The notes under the pieces were generated by a model. The model was not told the origin of the DNA, made no database searches, and saw nothing but the letters and a program-made list of their open reading frames with translations. Position numbers and translations under genes: made by a program. This document shows positions 51,638 through 60,039 of a DNA stretch of 64,000 bases, one piece after another. Location of the stretch: assembly GCF_029504695.1 (NCBI RefSeq), contig NZ_JAQFIN010000014.1, forward strand, positions 29,903 through 93,902, in the 5' to 3' direction. The DNA comes from Parabacteroides sp. PF5-6. GTDB taxonomy: Bacteria; Bacteroidota; Bacteroidia; Bacteroidales; Tannerellaceae. Position 1 is the first letter of the stretch; every line of letters begins with the position of its first letter.

Positions 51638-52516
51638 ATGAATAAACGAAAAGATAATATGAAGAAGATAGGATTATTATTAATCGCGACGGGTTTCCTC
51701 TTTGCCTGTGATCCGGTAGAAGAGCGCATGGACATGGGCACGATGACAGTGACGGAAGCCGATCTGGCTAAGGTGACGGCTACCCCCGTGATGAGAGATA
51801 GTGAAGAGAACCCGGGCACGCAGGTGCGCTCCAACTATATTCACCTGAACAGTGAAGGCATCGCCGCCCTCTCTTCCTGGTTCTACGGAACGGGGACCTT
51901 TACGGGTACGAATGGCGTGGTGCAGGTAGTAGTGCCGGGACGTCAGACGTTGACCTTTACTGCTTTAGGTCCTGACGGTACGAAGCTGACGCGGGATATC
52001 GAAATCGAAGTAGACGAGTGCTTTGATGTGGCTCCGCAATGGGGATACCTCTGTGGAACCGGTAGCCGTGTATGGACCTGGAACGAAGACGAGAGTGGTG
52101 CCGTTTGGGGTAATGGAGGTTACATTGGTAACACTGCTCCGGGCTGGTGGACTGTCAGCATCGATGATGTAGGCGGTCAGGTCGCCGGCGAAGGTAAAGG
52201 CGCAACGATGGAATTTTCTGTCGTAGGTTCTTCCTTTACCAAGACGCGTACCGATGGTTCGCAACAGAACGGTTCGTTCAAATTCTCCTATACCGGCGAC
52301 GATGTCGTGATGAACGGTGACGCCGTATGGGCAGAAGGAACATTGACGATCAATGGTGCCAGTGTATTGGTGGGAATCAACCCCAATGCCGGCAACGCGC
52401 CTTATGATACGTATCATATCCTTCGCCTGAACGATCAATACATGAATTTATGTGCTCCCGAACCGGGTGCCGGTTCCTGGGGAACGGCTTGGTTCTGGCA
52501 GTTCAAGGCTAAGTGA
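51638..52516 (+). CDS. Surface lipoprotein downstream of SusD (SusE/F position)
   Basis: This 292-residue lipoprotein has a type II signal peptide with lipobox FAC, followed by DPVEERMDM. A start at the internal ATG (51659, MKKIGLLL) would give the cleaner signal peptide. Residues about 45-130 resemble an Ig/PKD-like module (TVTEADLAKVTATPV, VVPGRQTLTFTALGPDG). The rest, rich in Trp and Gly (WTWNEDESGAVWGNGGYIG, GWWTVSIDDVGGQ), is probably a beta-sandwich ligand-binding domain. Its position after susD suggests a substrate-binding helper. A good terminator follows, so susC, susD and this gene form one operon. Confidence 0.78.
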   Translation: MNKRKDNMKKIGLLLIATGFLFACDPVEERMDMGTMTVTEADLAKVTATPVMRDSEENPGTQVRSNYIHLNSEGIAALSSWFYGTGTFTGTNGVVQVVVPGRQTLTFTALGPDGTKLTRDIEIEVDECFDVAPQWGYLCGTGSRVWTWNEDESGAVWGNGGYIGNTAPGWWTVSIDDVGGQVAGEGKGATMEFSVVGSSFTKTRTDGSQQNGSFKFSYTGDDVVMNGDAVWAEGTLTINGASVLVGINPNAGNAPYDTYHILRLNDQYMNLCAPEPGAGSWGTAWFWQFKAK

Positions 52517-52554
52517 TAAAAATAAGACTATTGAAACGTAAGTTAATTTGAAGG

Positions 52555-52589
52555 AAAAGAGGTGAACCTGTCTATGGATCGCCTCTTTT
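52555..52589 (+). terminator. Terminator after the susCD lipoprotein operon
   Basis: AAAAGAGGTGAACC (52555-52568) pairs with GGATCGCCTCTTTT (52576-52589) with two imperfect positions and a short loop. It separates the SusCD operon from the following DUF4369/DUF6057 operon. Confidence 0.75.
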
Positions 52590-52605
52590 CTGTATTTTTG
52601 CCTGT

Positions 52606-53202
52606 ATGAAATGGTTTGTGTTACTTGGCTTATGTGTGTTGATGGGGTGCTCCGGAGGCGACTCTTGTGTGCTTGAGGGACAACTGCCGGCGGGCTCCTA
52701 TGAAGGGGAGCAGGTCTATCTGGTTCCTTTGCAGGGAGCTACGCAGGAGAATGTGGATTCGGTGGCGGTGGAGCAGGGGACGTTTCGCTTTGTCCGGGAA
52801 AGCCCACAGCCGCAGTTGTTTATCTTGCGTATGCGTCCGCAACTGCGGTTGGATATACAGGAGCTGTTGGTGGTGGTCGAAAAGGGAGAAGTGACGGTCC
52901 GCCTCGACTCGGTGAGCGTGGCACGTGGCACGCCTCTGAACGATACCTTGCAAGAATGGAAAGAGCAGAAAGCCGAATGGGATGCGACCCAACGCTGGCT
53001 GCGTAGTATCTTTCCTTCGGCAAATGCCGAACAACAGGAGGAAATCTCCCGACGGAAAGAAGAAATAATGCAAAAAAGTTCAACATATAATTATACCTTT
53101 GTAAAGAATAACAAGGACAATGTGGTAGGGGCATTCGTCTATTCCATGATCAAAGGGTCGTTGAGCCCTGAACAAATCGAAACGCTGGGTATGCCGGAAT
53201 GA
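52606..53202 (+). CDS. DUF4369-type lipoprotein without thioredoxin domain
   Basis: This 198-residue lipoprotein has a short signal peptide with lipobox LMGC (C15). Residues about 20-120 match the DUF4369 module (CVLEGQLPAGSYEGEQVYLVPLQG, DSVAVEQGTFRFVRES, LVVVEKGEVTVRLDS, GTPLNDTLQEW), which in most Bacteroidota proteins precedes a TlpA-like thioredoxin domain. Here the thioredoxin part is absent and a charged helical tail (EEISRRKEEIM) ends the protein. A box TATTTTTG at 52593-52600 lies only 6 bases before the start codon. It overlaps the next gene by four bases (ATGA), so it belongs to the same operon. Confidence 0.78.
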   Translation: MKWFVLLGLCVLMGCSGGDSCVLEGQLPAGSYEGEQVYLVPLQGATQENVDSVAVEQGTFRFVRESPQPQLFILRMRPQLRLDIQELLVVVEKGEVTVRLDSVSVARGTPLNDTLQEWKEQKAEWDATQRWLRSIFPSANAEQQEEISRRKEEIMQKSSTYNYTFVKNNKDNVVGAFVYSMIKGSLSPEQIETLGMPE

Positions 53203-54941
53203 AAATAGACGCGAAGGATATAGTGGTTTCTTTACTGATAGCCATCCTCTTGGTTATGGGCAGCTTCTTGTTCTTTCAGTTCGCACAGCCTTACGCGCTT
53301 TTCTTCAAAGAGCAGACACAGCTCTTTCTCTTTACCTCTGAATATTTCCTTTCTTATCTGGATAAACCGGGCACACTCGCGTGTCTGGTGGGCGACTTCC
53401 TGACGCAGTTTCTTTACCTGCGTGGGGCAGGGGCGCTGGTGGTTTCTTTATTTCTATTGTTGGAGTGGATTATGGCTTTTGCCGTATTGAAACGCCTGGG
53501 TTGTGGTACATTGGCGCCGCTCTGGGCCTTGCTGCCGGTCTTTGCCGAGGGACTGTTTCTGGCGCAACTCTATTATACCCTGGCCATTCCGGTGACTTGG
53601 CTCTTGGCGATGGGATCTTTCCTGTGTTATAGCGCGATCCGGCGGCGCTGGCTCGCCCTGTTGGCGGGCATTGTTTCCGTGCCGTTCCTTTATAGTCTGA
53701 CGGGCGCCGGAATGTTTTTGTTTGTCCTCTTACTCTTCTTATACGAGATCTACCGGCGGCGGGGGCTGGCGGGCGCGGCGTTATTGATCCTTGTGTTTGC
53801 GGCGGCCTATCCTTACCTGATCCGTTCGCTCTACCTGTTGACGGCCACGCAGGCTTATCTTTATCCGCTGGCGCAAGGGCGTTATGGTTTATCGGCGGTC
53901 GTATTGTTGCTCCTGGCGGTGATTGCTGTGGCGCTATCGTCGCAACGCGATAAGGTGACGGCGCGTACCTTCTCTTTCCATGTCTTATGGATATTGATCC
54001 TCGGCATTGCCAGCTTTGTTTTCGCTGTCGATAAGGAGCGGGAAACGAATTTAGCCCTGGCTTCGGAAGCTTATTTCGGTAACTGGGAGCGGGTCTACGA
54101 TCTGGCGGAGAAAGAGAAACAACCGAACGCCCTGGCGACCTATTACGCCAATATCTCCCTTTCCCGGCGCGGTGAATTGGGCGATCGCCTAATGGAATTC
54201 TACCAGCCGGGTGGCGCGGGCCTCTTCCTGCCGGTCAATCCGGAAGCCAACTGGTTCACGATCTTCTTTAGCTCGGACGTACATTATTACCTGGGCGATA
54301 TGAATATGGCCCAACACTCGGCGATGCTGGGCATGATCTTCTCGCCCCGCCACCGGAGCTCGCGTATGGTGAAACGCCTGGCGGAGATCCATCTGGCGCT
54401 TGGCGACTCAGCCGCCGCAGAGAAGTACCTGCGCCTGTTGGACGCCACCTTATACCATAAGAAATGGGCGGCGCGCATGCGTGACGCTTTATATTCGGAG
54501 CAGCCGGGCGACTATCCCTGGCTGACGCAGCAAAAGGAACGGTTGACCACGACAGACAGGCTTCGCCGGGCCGCCGACTATCCCGCGGCCCTGGAAGCCT
54601 TGCTCGAGAGCAACCCGGAGAACCTTCCCGCCCGGGACTATCTCCTGTCGTACCACCTGTTGACTAAGAATATGCCTGCCTTCAAAGCGGCTTTCGACCG
54701 CTACGCCAAAACAAAAGGCGCCTATATCCCCCGAGCGTATAGCGAAGCCTTGTTGATCTATCTGGCGGCGACGAATGCATCGGAGAAGGAGTTCAAAACG
54801 TACACCTTCGATGAGGCGGTGGTGAAAGCCTTTGCCGAATATACGGCACTCTACGAAGAGATGAAAGGCCGGTTGGAACCGGTGCGCGAGCGGTTCGAGG
54901 GGACGTATTGGATGTATTATCACTTTGCGGAAGTGAATTGA
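53199..54941 (+). CDS. DUF6057-type membrane protein, first copy
   Basis: This 580-residue protein has a membrane part of about nine to ten helices (residues 10-285) and a soluble C-terminal part (about 290-580) with TPR-like helices (YFGNWERVYDLAEKEKQ, MVKRLAEIHLALGDSAAAEKYLRLL). The first helix is followed by FKEQTQLFLFTSEYFLSYLDKPG, a block also found in the second copy at 56503. I assign DUF6057 from memory of Parabacteroides annotations. The two copies each precede a CxxCH propeller lipoprotein, which suggests that the two protein types work as a pair in the envelope. The function is unknown. Confidence 0.75.
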   Translation: MKIDAKDIVVSLLIAILLVMGSFLFFQFAQPYALFFKEQTQLFLFTSEYFLSYLDKPGTLACLVGDFLTQFLYLRGAGALVVSLFLLLEWIMAFAVLKRLGCGTLAPLWALLPVFAEGLFLAQLYYTLAIPVTWLLAMGSFLCYSAIRRRWLALLAGIVSVPFLYSLTGAGMFLFVLLLFLYEIYRRRGLAGAALLILVFAAAYPYLIRSLYLLTATQAYLYPLAQGRYGLSAVVLLLLAVIAVALSSQRDKVTARTFSFHVLWILILGIASFVFAVDKERETNLALASEAYFGNWERVYDLAEKEKQPNALATYYANISLSRRGELGDRLMEFYQPGGAGLFLPVNPEANWFTIFFSSDVHYYLGDMNMAQHSAMLGMIFSPRHRSSRMVKRLAEIHLALGDSAAAEKYLRLLDATLYHKKWAARMRDALYSEQPGDYPWLTQQKERLTTTDRLRRAADYPAALEALLESNPENLPARDYLLSYHLLTKNMPAFKAAFDRYAKTKGAYIPRAYSEALLIYLAATNASEKEFKTYTFDEAVVKAFAEYTALYEEMKGRLEPVRERFEGTYWMYYHFAEVN

Positions 54942-55006
54942 AAATGAAGAATGAAGAATTAAGAATTGGAGCGAAGCGGAAATCGCTTAGCCGAAGGCGT
55001 AAAGCA

Positions 55007-56479
55007 ATGAAGAATAAAAGGGGATATATGTTGCTGTTGTTGCTGCTCTGCGGGCTGTTAGCTTGCGGCGGACCGCAGGAGGTGGAGGTGTGCGAGCAGT
55101 TCCCGCCGATCTATCCCGACTATACAGAGGTGACGATTCCCAGTAATATCGCTCCGTTGAACTTCCTGTTGCGCAATAAACCCTCACAGGTGGAGGTGTC
55201 GATCAAAGGAAAGACTACCGGTCTCCTGTTGCGCAGCGATTATAAGGTGCAGTTCCAGGGCCGGCGCTGGCGTAAGGTGCTGGAGGCCGAGAAAGGCGGA
55301 ACGCTTCAGGTGCTTGTCAAAGCCAAGGTCGACGGCCGGTGGATTCAATATGCACCATTCTCCTGGCATATTGCCGAAGAGCGGATCGATCCTTACCTGA
55401 GTTATCGCCTGATCGAGCCGGGTTATGAAGTATGGAACGCCTTGCAATTGCGCGAGCGGCATCTCGAATCGTTCGCCGAGCGGGTGATTGCCGACAATAA
55501 CCTGACGGACCGGTCTTGCATGAATTGCCATACGTACACGAAGAACGATCCTTCTTTGTCTTTCTTCCATCTGCGGGGAAAAGATGGGGGCACGATCCTG
55601 AACCGCAACGGCGAGTTGCGCAAACTCGACACCCGGGTGGCGGGAATGCTTTCGTCGGCGGTCTATGGCGAACTGCATCCGTCGGGACGCTACGGCATTT
55701 TCTCTTCTAATGTGATCATTCCTGAATTTCATACGCTGGCGGAAAAGCGACTGGAGGTCTACGACAACGCTTCGGAAATCTACCTCTACGACTTCGACGC
55801 CCGCACGGTGCAAACGGTCGCTTTCCCGGTTAGCGAAGGCGAGAAACTGCGTACTTTCCCGGTCTTCTCTGCCGATGGACGCTCGGTCTATTATTGCGAA
55901 GCGCCTTATCTGCCATTGCCCGATAGTATTCAATACCTGAAATACGACTTACACCGGATTGCTTTCGATCCCGACCGGCGCGCGTTCGGCACGGCAGTCG
56001 ATACGCTCTACTCCGCCAACGCGATGGGCGGCTCCGTCTGCCATCCCAAGGCCTCGCCGGATGGAAACTTCCTTTTGTACACCGTTGCCGACTACGGCAC
56101 CTTCCCGATCTGGCATCAGGAGACCGATCTTCAGCTGTTCGATCTCCGCACAGGCGAGCGCGACAGCCTGGACCGGGTGAATGCGCCCGGTTCGGATACC
56201 TACCACAGCTGGTCGTCGGGCAGCCGCTGGTTTGTATTTGCCAGCAAACGCGACGATGGCATCTACGGCAAGCCTTATTTCGCCTATGTCGATCGCCAGG
56301 GACGGGCGCATAAGCCTTTTGTCCTGCCGCAACGCGATCCGGCGCACTACGATTACACGTTGAAATCCTATAATATACCCGAACTATCCACCGGCCCGTT
56401 GTCGTTCGACGCCGGTGATATCGAACGTATCTATAGGGCGGGTGAAGCGGAGACGTTCACCCGCGTAGAGGAACCCTAA
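55007..56479 (+). CDS. CxxCH-containing beta-propeller lipoprotein, first copy
   Basis: This 490-residue lipoprotein has a signal peptide with lipobox LLAC (C20). After a first domain of about 140 residues (IYPDYTEVTIPSNIAPLNF) comes CMNCH at 171-175, the covalent heme c attachment motif. Residues about 215-470 have TolB/PD40-like propeller repeats (HPSGRYGIFSSN, FPVFSADGRSVYY, HPKASPDGNFLLYTVADYG, YHSWSSGSRWFVFASKRDDG). It could be a surface or periplasmic electron-transfer or ligand-binding protein. I start at MKNKRGYML because the upstream frame runs through a GAAGAATGAAGAATTAAG simple repeat. It sits between the two DUF6057 genes. Confidence 0.78.
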   Translation: MKNKRGYMLLLLLLCGLLACGGPQEVEVCEQFPPIYPDYTEVTIPSNIAPLNFLLRNKPSQVEVSIKGKTTGLLLRSDYKVQFQGRRWRKVLEAEKGGTLQVLVKAKVDGRWIQYAPFSWHIAEERIDPYLSYRLIEPGYEVWNALQLRERHLESFAERVIADNNLTDRSCMNCHTYTKNDPSLSFFHLRGKDGGTILNRNGELRKLDTRVAGMLSSAVYGELHPSGRYGIFSSNVIIPEFHTLAEKRLEVYDNASEIYLYDFDARTVQTVAFPVSEGEKLRTFPVFSADGRSVYYCEAPYLPLPDSIQYLKYDLHRIAFDPDRRAFGTAVDTLYSANAMGGSVCHPKASPDGNFLLYTVADYGTFPIWHQETDLQLFDLRTGERDSLDRVNAPGSDTYHSWSSGSRWFVFASKRDDGIYGKPYFAYVDRQGRAHKPFVLPQRDPAHYDYTLKSYNIPELSTGPLSFDAGDIERIYRAGEAETFTRVEEP

Positions 56480-56502
56480 TCATAACGAAACTGACTGTAT
56501 TT

Positions 56503-58272
56503 ATGAAAAGACGCACACATGCCATCATCGGATGGACTACTACCGTAAGCCTGGGGCTTTTGTTTTGGTTCTTTTTTGCGGTATGTTACCGCCATCACGG
56601 GCATTATCAGGAGCAGATGCAGTTGTTCCTGTTCACGCCCGCCTATTTCCTTGAACTGATTGGCCGGCCGGGAGGGCTGGCGATCTATCTGGGGCGTTTC
56701 TTCACCCAGTTTTTCTACGATTCGTTCACGGGAGGTTTCCTCGTGGCGCTCTTATTGGTTGCTTTGCAGCGGCTGGTACGCGATGCGGCGAATCAGGTGA
56801 CGCGTCTTCCTTCGGCACAGTTGCTGACTTGCATTCCTTCTCTATTATATGCCGCAGTTCTTTGCGATGAGAATATGCTTCTCAACGGATTGGTGGCGTT
56901 GGTGGGCGCGATGGCGGCCGTGGCGGTCTACAACCGGATCGGCCGGCCGGCAGCTCGGGCGGTTTATTATCTGTTGATGGTCCCTGTTTCGTATTTCCTT
57001 TGGGGTGTGGGCGCTTTGGTGTTTGTTTTGTTGCCTCCCTTGACCGAATGCATACGCCGGCGGCGATGGACGTTCTTATTGACGTTGTTATTGCCCGGTA
57101 TCTTGCTTTTTGCTGCTTTGCCTTTCCTGGCAAAGGCTGTGTATATGCAGTATCCGATCGAACGCTACCTCTTGGCGGGCGATTACTACCGCTTTGTCCA
57201 TGCCTACCCGGTTGCTTTCCTGTCGGTCTTCCTCTTTACGGCCTTGTTGCCGCTTCTCTATCGCGTATTGCCCCGGCGAAGATACGCGGCGGCGCGGATG
57301 CAATATGCCTCGCAGCTCTTGTTGTTGGCTCTCTTGGCTGCCTTGGGCGTATGGAGGGTGGCCGACTGGAAGAAAGAAGAATTGATGGCCTACGACTACT
57401 ACGCCCGCGTGCAGAAATGGAACAGTATCCTGGCAATGGCGGATAAAAAGGCACCGACCGGTCCCCTGACCGTGGCGATGTTGAACCTGGCACTCAGCCG
57501 GACGGATCACCTGCCGGAATATATGTTCACCTATTACCAGAACGGGACCGAGGGGCTGATCCCTTCTTTTGCCAAAGATCACCTGCAGCCGCTGATGGTG
57601 GGGGAGATCTACTATTGGTTGGGACTGATCAACACGGCGCAACGCTTCGCCTTCGACGCGATGGAGACGATCCCGGACTATCAGAAGAGCGTGCGGGCGG
57701 TGAAGCGCCTGGCGGAGACCAACCTGATCAACGGACGCTACGCCGTGGCTGCCAAGTATCTCTCTCTCTTGGAAAATACCCTTTACTACCGTTCCTGGGC
57801 CAAGCAGACGCGGACCTATCTCGCCAACGAAGCGCGCATAAACGCCCATCCCGAGTGGGGAACGTTGCGCAGTTATCGCCCGGGTGAGGATTTCTTCTTT
57901 AGCGAGACCGAGAAAGACCAGATGTTCGGGTTACTGTTCCAGCAGAACCCCTCGAACCGGATGGCGTATGAATATCTGCTGGCCTTTACACTGTTGAAAA
58001 AAGACTTGCCGGCCTTCTATCGCTATTACCCGCTGGGCGAAGGCACGATCACCTACGGCATGATCCCACGTGCGTACCGCGAAGCATTGGCCTTGATCTG
58101 GAGTCAGGTGAATTACGACCCCGCGCGCAAACCCCACGGGCTGAGCGACCGGGCCGTAGGACGATTGGAGAACTACCGCGGGATATTTACCACACAATCC
58201 GACCCGGCCTCGGCCCTGAAGCGGACACATGGCGATAGCTACTGGTTTTATTTCCATTTTGGAACAAACTAA
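56503..58272 (+). CDS. DUF6057-type membrane protein, second copy
   Basis: This 589-residue protein is a clear paralogue of the product of 53199-54941. It has the same order: an N-terminal helix, EQMQLFLFTPAYFLELIGRPG, FFTQFFYDSFTGGF, further membrane helices to about residue 290, and a helical soluble domain with AQRFAFDAMETIPDYQKSVRAVKRLAETNLINGRY and a C-terminal GDSYWFYFHFGTN, which matches GTYWMYYHFAEVN in the first copy. It begins 23 bases after the first propeller gene and is followed after 8 bases by the second. The function is unknown; the duplication as a two-gene unit suggests that the pair is the working unit. Confidence 0.75.
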   Translation: MKRRTHAIIGWTTTVSLGLLFWFFFAVCYRHHGHYQEQMQLFLFTPAYFLELIGRPGGLAIYLGRFFTQFFYDSFTGGFLVALLLVALQRLVRDAANQVTRLPSAQLLTCIPSLLYAAVLCDENMLLNGLVALVGAMAAVAVYNRIGRPAARAVYYLLMVPVSYFLWGVGALVFVLLPPLTECIRRRRWTFLLTLLLPGILLFAALPFLAKAVYMQYPIERYLLAGDYYRFVHAYPVAFLSVFLFTALLPLLYRVLPRRRYAAARMQYASQLLLLALLAALGVWRVADWKKEELMAYDYYARVQKWNSILAMADKKAPTGPLTVAMLNLALSRTDHLPEYMFTYYQNGTEGLIPSFAKDHLQPLMVGEIYYWLGLINTAQRFAFDAMETIPDYQKSVRAVKRLAETNLINGRYAVAAKYLSLLENTLYYRSWAKQTRTYLANEARINAHPEWGTLRSYRPGEDFFFSETEKDQMFGLLFQQNPSNRMAYEYLLAFTLLKKDLPAFYRYYPLGEGTITYGMIPRAYREALALIWSQVNYDPARKPHGLSDRAVGRLENYRGIFTTQSDPASALKRTHGDSYWFYFHFGTN

Positions 58273-58280
58273 AGACGTGT

Positions 58281-59747
58281 ATGATGAGAACGATCAAAGA
58301 ATATCTGCGCATAGGAATAGCCGCTTTGGCACTTTGTCTATTGACGGCCTGCGCTGAACAACTGAAAGACGTACGGGAGGTGATGGAGCTGCCGGCGATC
58401 TATCCCGACTATACCGGAGTGACCATCCCGGCAACCCTGGCTCCATTGAACTTCAGCTACGACGGACCGGCAGAGCGGATCGATGTGGTGATCGAAGGAA
58501 CCAGAGGCGGCAAGATTCACCTGCAGGGCAAAACCGCGCGCATCCCCGCCGCGAAATGGCAGAGCCTGTTGCAACAGAATAAGGGCGGGCAATTGAATGT
58601 CACCGTAGTGGCCAAATTCGACGACGGCTGGCGGCGCTTCGTGCCGTTCCCGATCTATATCAGTGACGCGCCGATCGACTATGGACTGGTCTACCGCCTG
58701 GTGGCTCCCGGCTATGAAGTATATAGCCAGATGGGTATATACGAACGCGATCTGTCGTCGTTCAGCCAAAAGCCATTGATCGAGAATACACTCATCGCCA
58801 GCAGTTGTGTCAACTGCCATTCGTTCCGCCAAACCGATTCGGAATACGTTAGTCTGCACGTGCGTGGCAAACAAGGCGGAACCGTCCTGAAAACCAATGG
58901 CGAGACAGACATCCTCGACCTGAAGACCGCCGAGACCCTCGGACGTGGCGTCTATCCCTACTGGCATCCTTCGGGACGATTCGTGGCTTACTCGCAAAAC
59001 GATACGCGCCAGGTGTTTCATGCCCGCGATGATAAGCGGGTGGAGGTGTTCGACCTCTCTTCCGACCTGACGGTCTACGATGTGGTGAACAATAAGATCC
59101 TGACCAGCCCCCTGTTGTCGACACCCGGCTTCGAAACCTATCCCGCCTTCTCGCCCGACGGCCAGAGCCTCTACTTTTGCCTGGCGGACTTCCAAAACAT
59201 GCCGGCAGCATACACCGATGTGCAGTATAACCTCTGCCGTATCGCGTTCGATGCCGAAACGGGGCGCTTCGGTGAGCAAGTCGATACGCTGGTCTGCGCC
59301 GCCGCGATGGGAAAAAGCGTCTCTTTCCCCCGGCCTTCCTACGATGGCAAATACATCCTGTACACCTTGGCCGACTATGGCAACTTCTCGATCTGGCATA
59401 AGGAGGCCGATCTCTGGCTCCTCGACTTGCGGACGGGTGAGAACCGCCCCCTGACCGAAGTGAACAGCGACGATACCGAAAGCTACCACAGTTGGAGCAG
59501 CAACAGCCGCTGGTTTGTCTTCAGCAGCCGCCGCGACGATGGCTTGTACACCCGGCTCTATCTGGCGTCGATCGATGCCGACGGCAAGGTGACTAAACCG
59601 TTCAAACTGCCGCAGCAAGACGGCCGCCGCCAGGATCCTTCGTTCTATTCCTTCAATATTCCCGAATTCACGGCGGCACCGGTCGAATTGGATCTCCGGG
59701 AGATCGAACGCGACCTGCTTTCCGGCAAACGACGCAAAGCGGAATAA
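58281..59747 (+). CDS. CxxCH-containing beta-propeller lipoprotein, second copy
   Basis: This 488-residue protein is the paralogue of the product of 55007-56479. It has lipobox LTAC (C24), the shared opening IYPDYTGVTIPATLAPLNF, the heme c motif CVNCH at 176-180, and the propeller blocks HPSGRFVAYSQND, YPAFSPDGQSLYFC, FPRPSYDGKYILYTLADYG and YHSWSSNSRWFVFSSRRDDG. The two copies differ across the whole length, so the duplication is old and both are kept intact. It ends the operon. The long inverted-repeat array at 59790-60009 follows directly and separates it from the convergent malic enzyme gene. Confidence 0.78.
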   Translation: MMRTIKEYLRIGIAALALCLLTACAEQLKDVREVMELPAIYPDYTGVTIPATLAPLNFSYDGPAERIDVVIEGTRGGKIHLQGKTARIPAAKWQSLLQQNKGGQLNVTVVAKFDDGWRRFVPFPIYISDAPIDYGLVYRLVAPGYEVYSQMGIYERDLSSFSQKPLIENTLIASSCVNCHSFRQTDSEYVSLHVRGKQGGTVLKTNGETDILDLKTAETLGRGVYPYWHPSGRFVAYSQNDTRQVFHARDDKRVEVFDLSSDLTVYDVVNNKILTSPLLSTPGFETYPAFSPDGQSLYFCLADFQNMPAAYTDVQYNLCRIAFDAETGRFGEQVDTLVCAAAMGKSVSFPRPSYDGKYILYTLADYGNFSIWHKEADLWLLDLRTGENRPLTEVNSDDTESYHSWSSNSRWFVFSSRRDDGLYTRLYLASIDADGKVTKPFKLPQQDGRRQDPSFYSFNIPEFTAAPVELDLREIERDLLSGKRRKAE

Positions 59748-59789
59748 CCCGGTTCCCACTCCGCTTTTTTCTTTTTTCGCCTGTCTTTT

Positions 59790-60009
59790 CCCGAAGAGAT
59801 GGGCGTTTTTTTTTGCTTCTACCCCGCCTTTTGGGTTTAGAGGTACCTCTAAAAATATTTAGACGTACCTCAAAAATAATTATGACGTACCTCAAAACAA
59901 ATTTAGACGTACCTCAAAAATAATTTTGACGTACCTCATAGTGATTTTAGACGTACCTCAAAACCCAAAAGGCGGGGTAGAAGCAAAAAAAAATGCCCGT
60001 CTCTCCGGG
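59790..60009. repeat. Long inverted repeat enclosing six 22-bp units (GACGTACCTCA)
   Basis: Arms 59801-59838 and 59961-59998 match at 37 of 38 positions, and weaker pairing extends them to 59790 and 60009. Between them the core GACGTACCTC (first copy GAGGTACCTC) starts at 59840, 59862, 59884, 59906, 59928 and 59950, an exact 22-bp period. It lies between convergent genes and could form a giant hairpin terminating both. No coding frame is present. Confidence 0.88.
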
Positions 60010-60039
60010 AAGAAACGGGCATTGTGCGAAAAAGAGGGT

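Noticed and set aside
49921..51834. 637-codon open frame opposite the second susD
   Set aside because: It lies antisense to a well-supported SusD and has a composition rich in Arg, His and Val that is typical of shadow frames.
58338..59759. 473-codon open frame opposite the second propeller gene
   Set aside because: It is antisense to an intact lipoprotein gene with clear motifs; no domain is seen.
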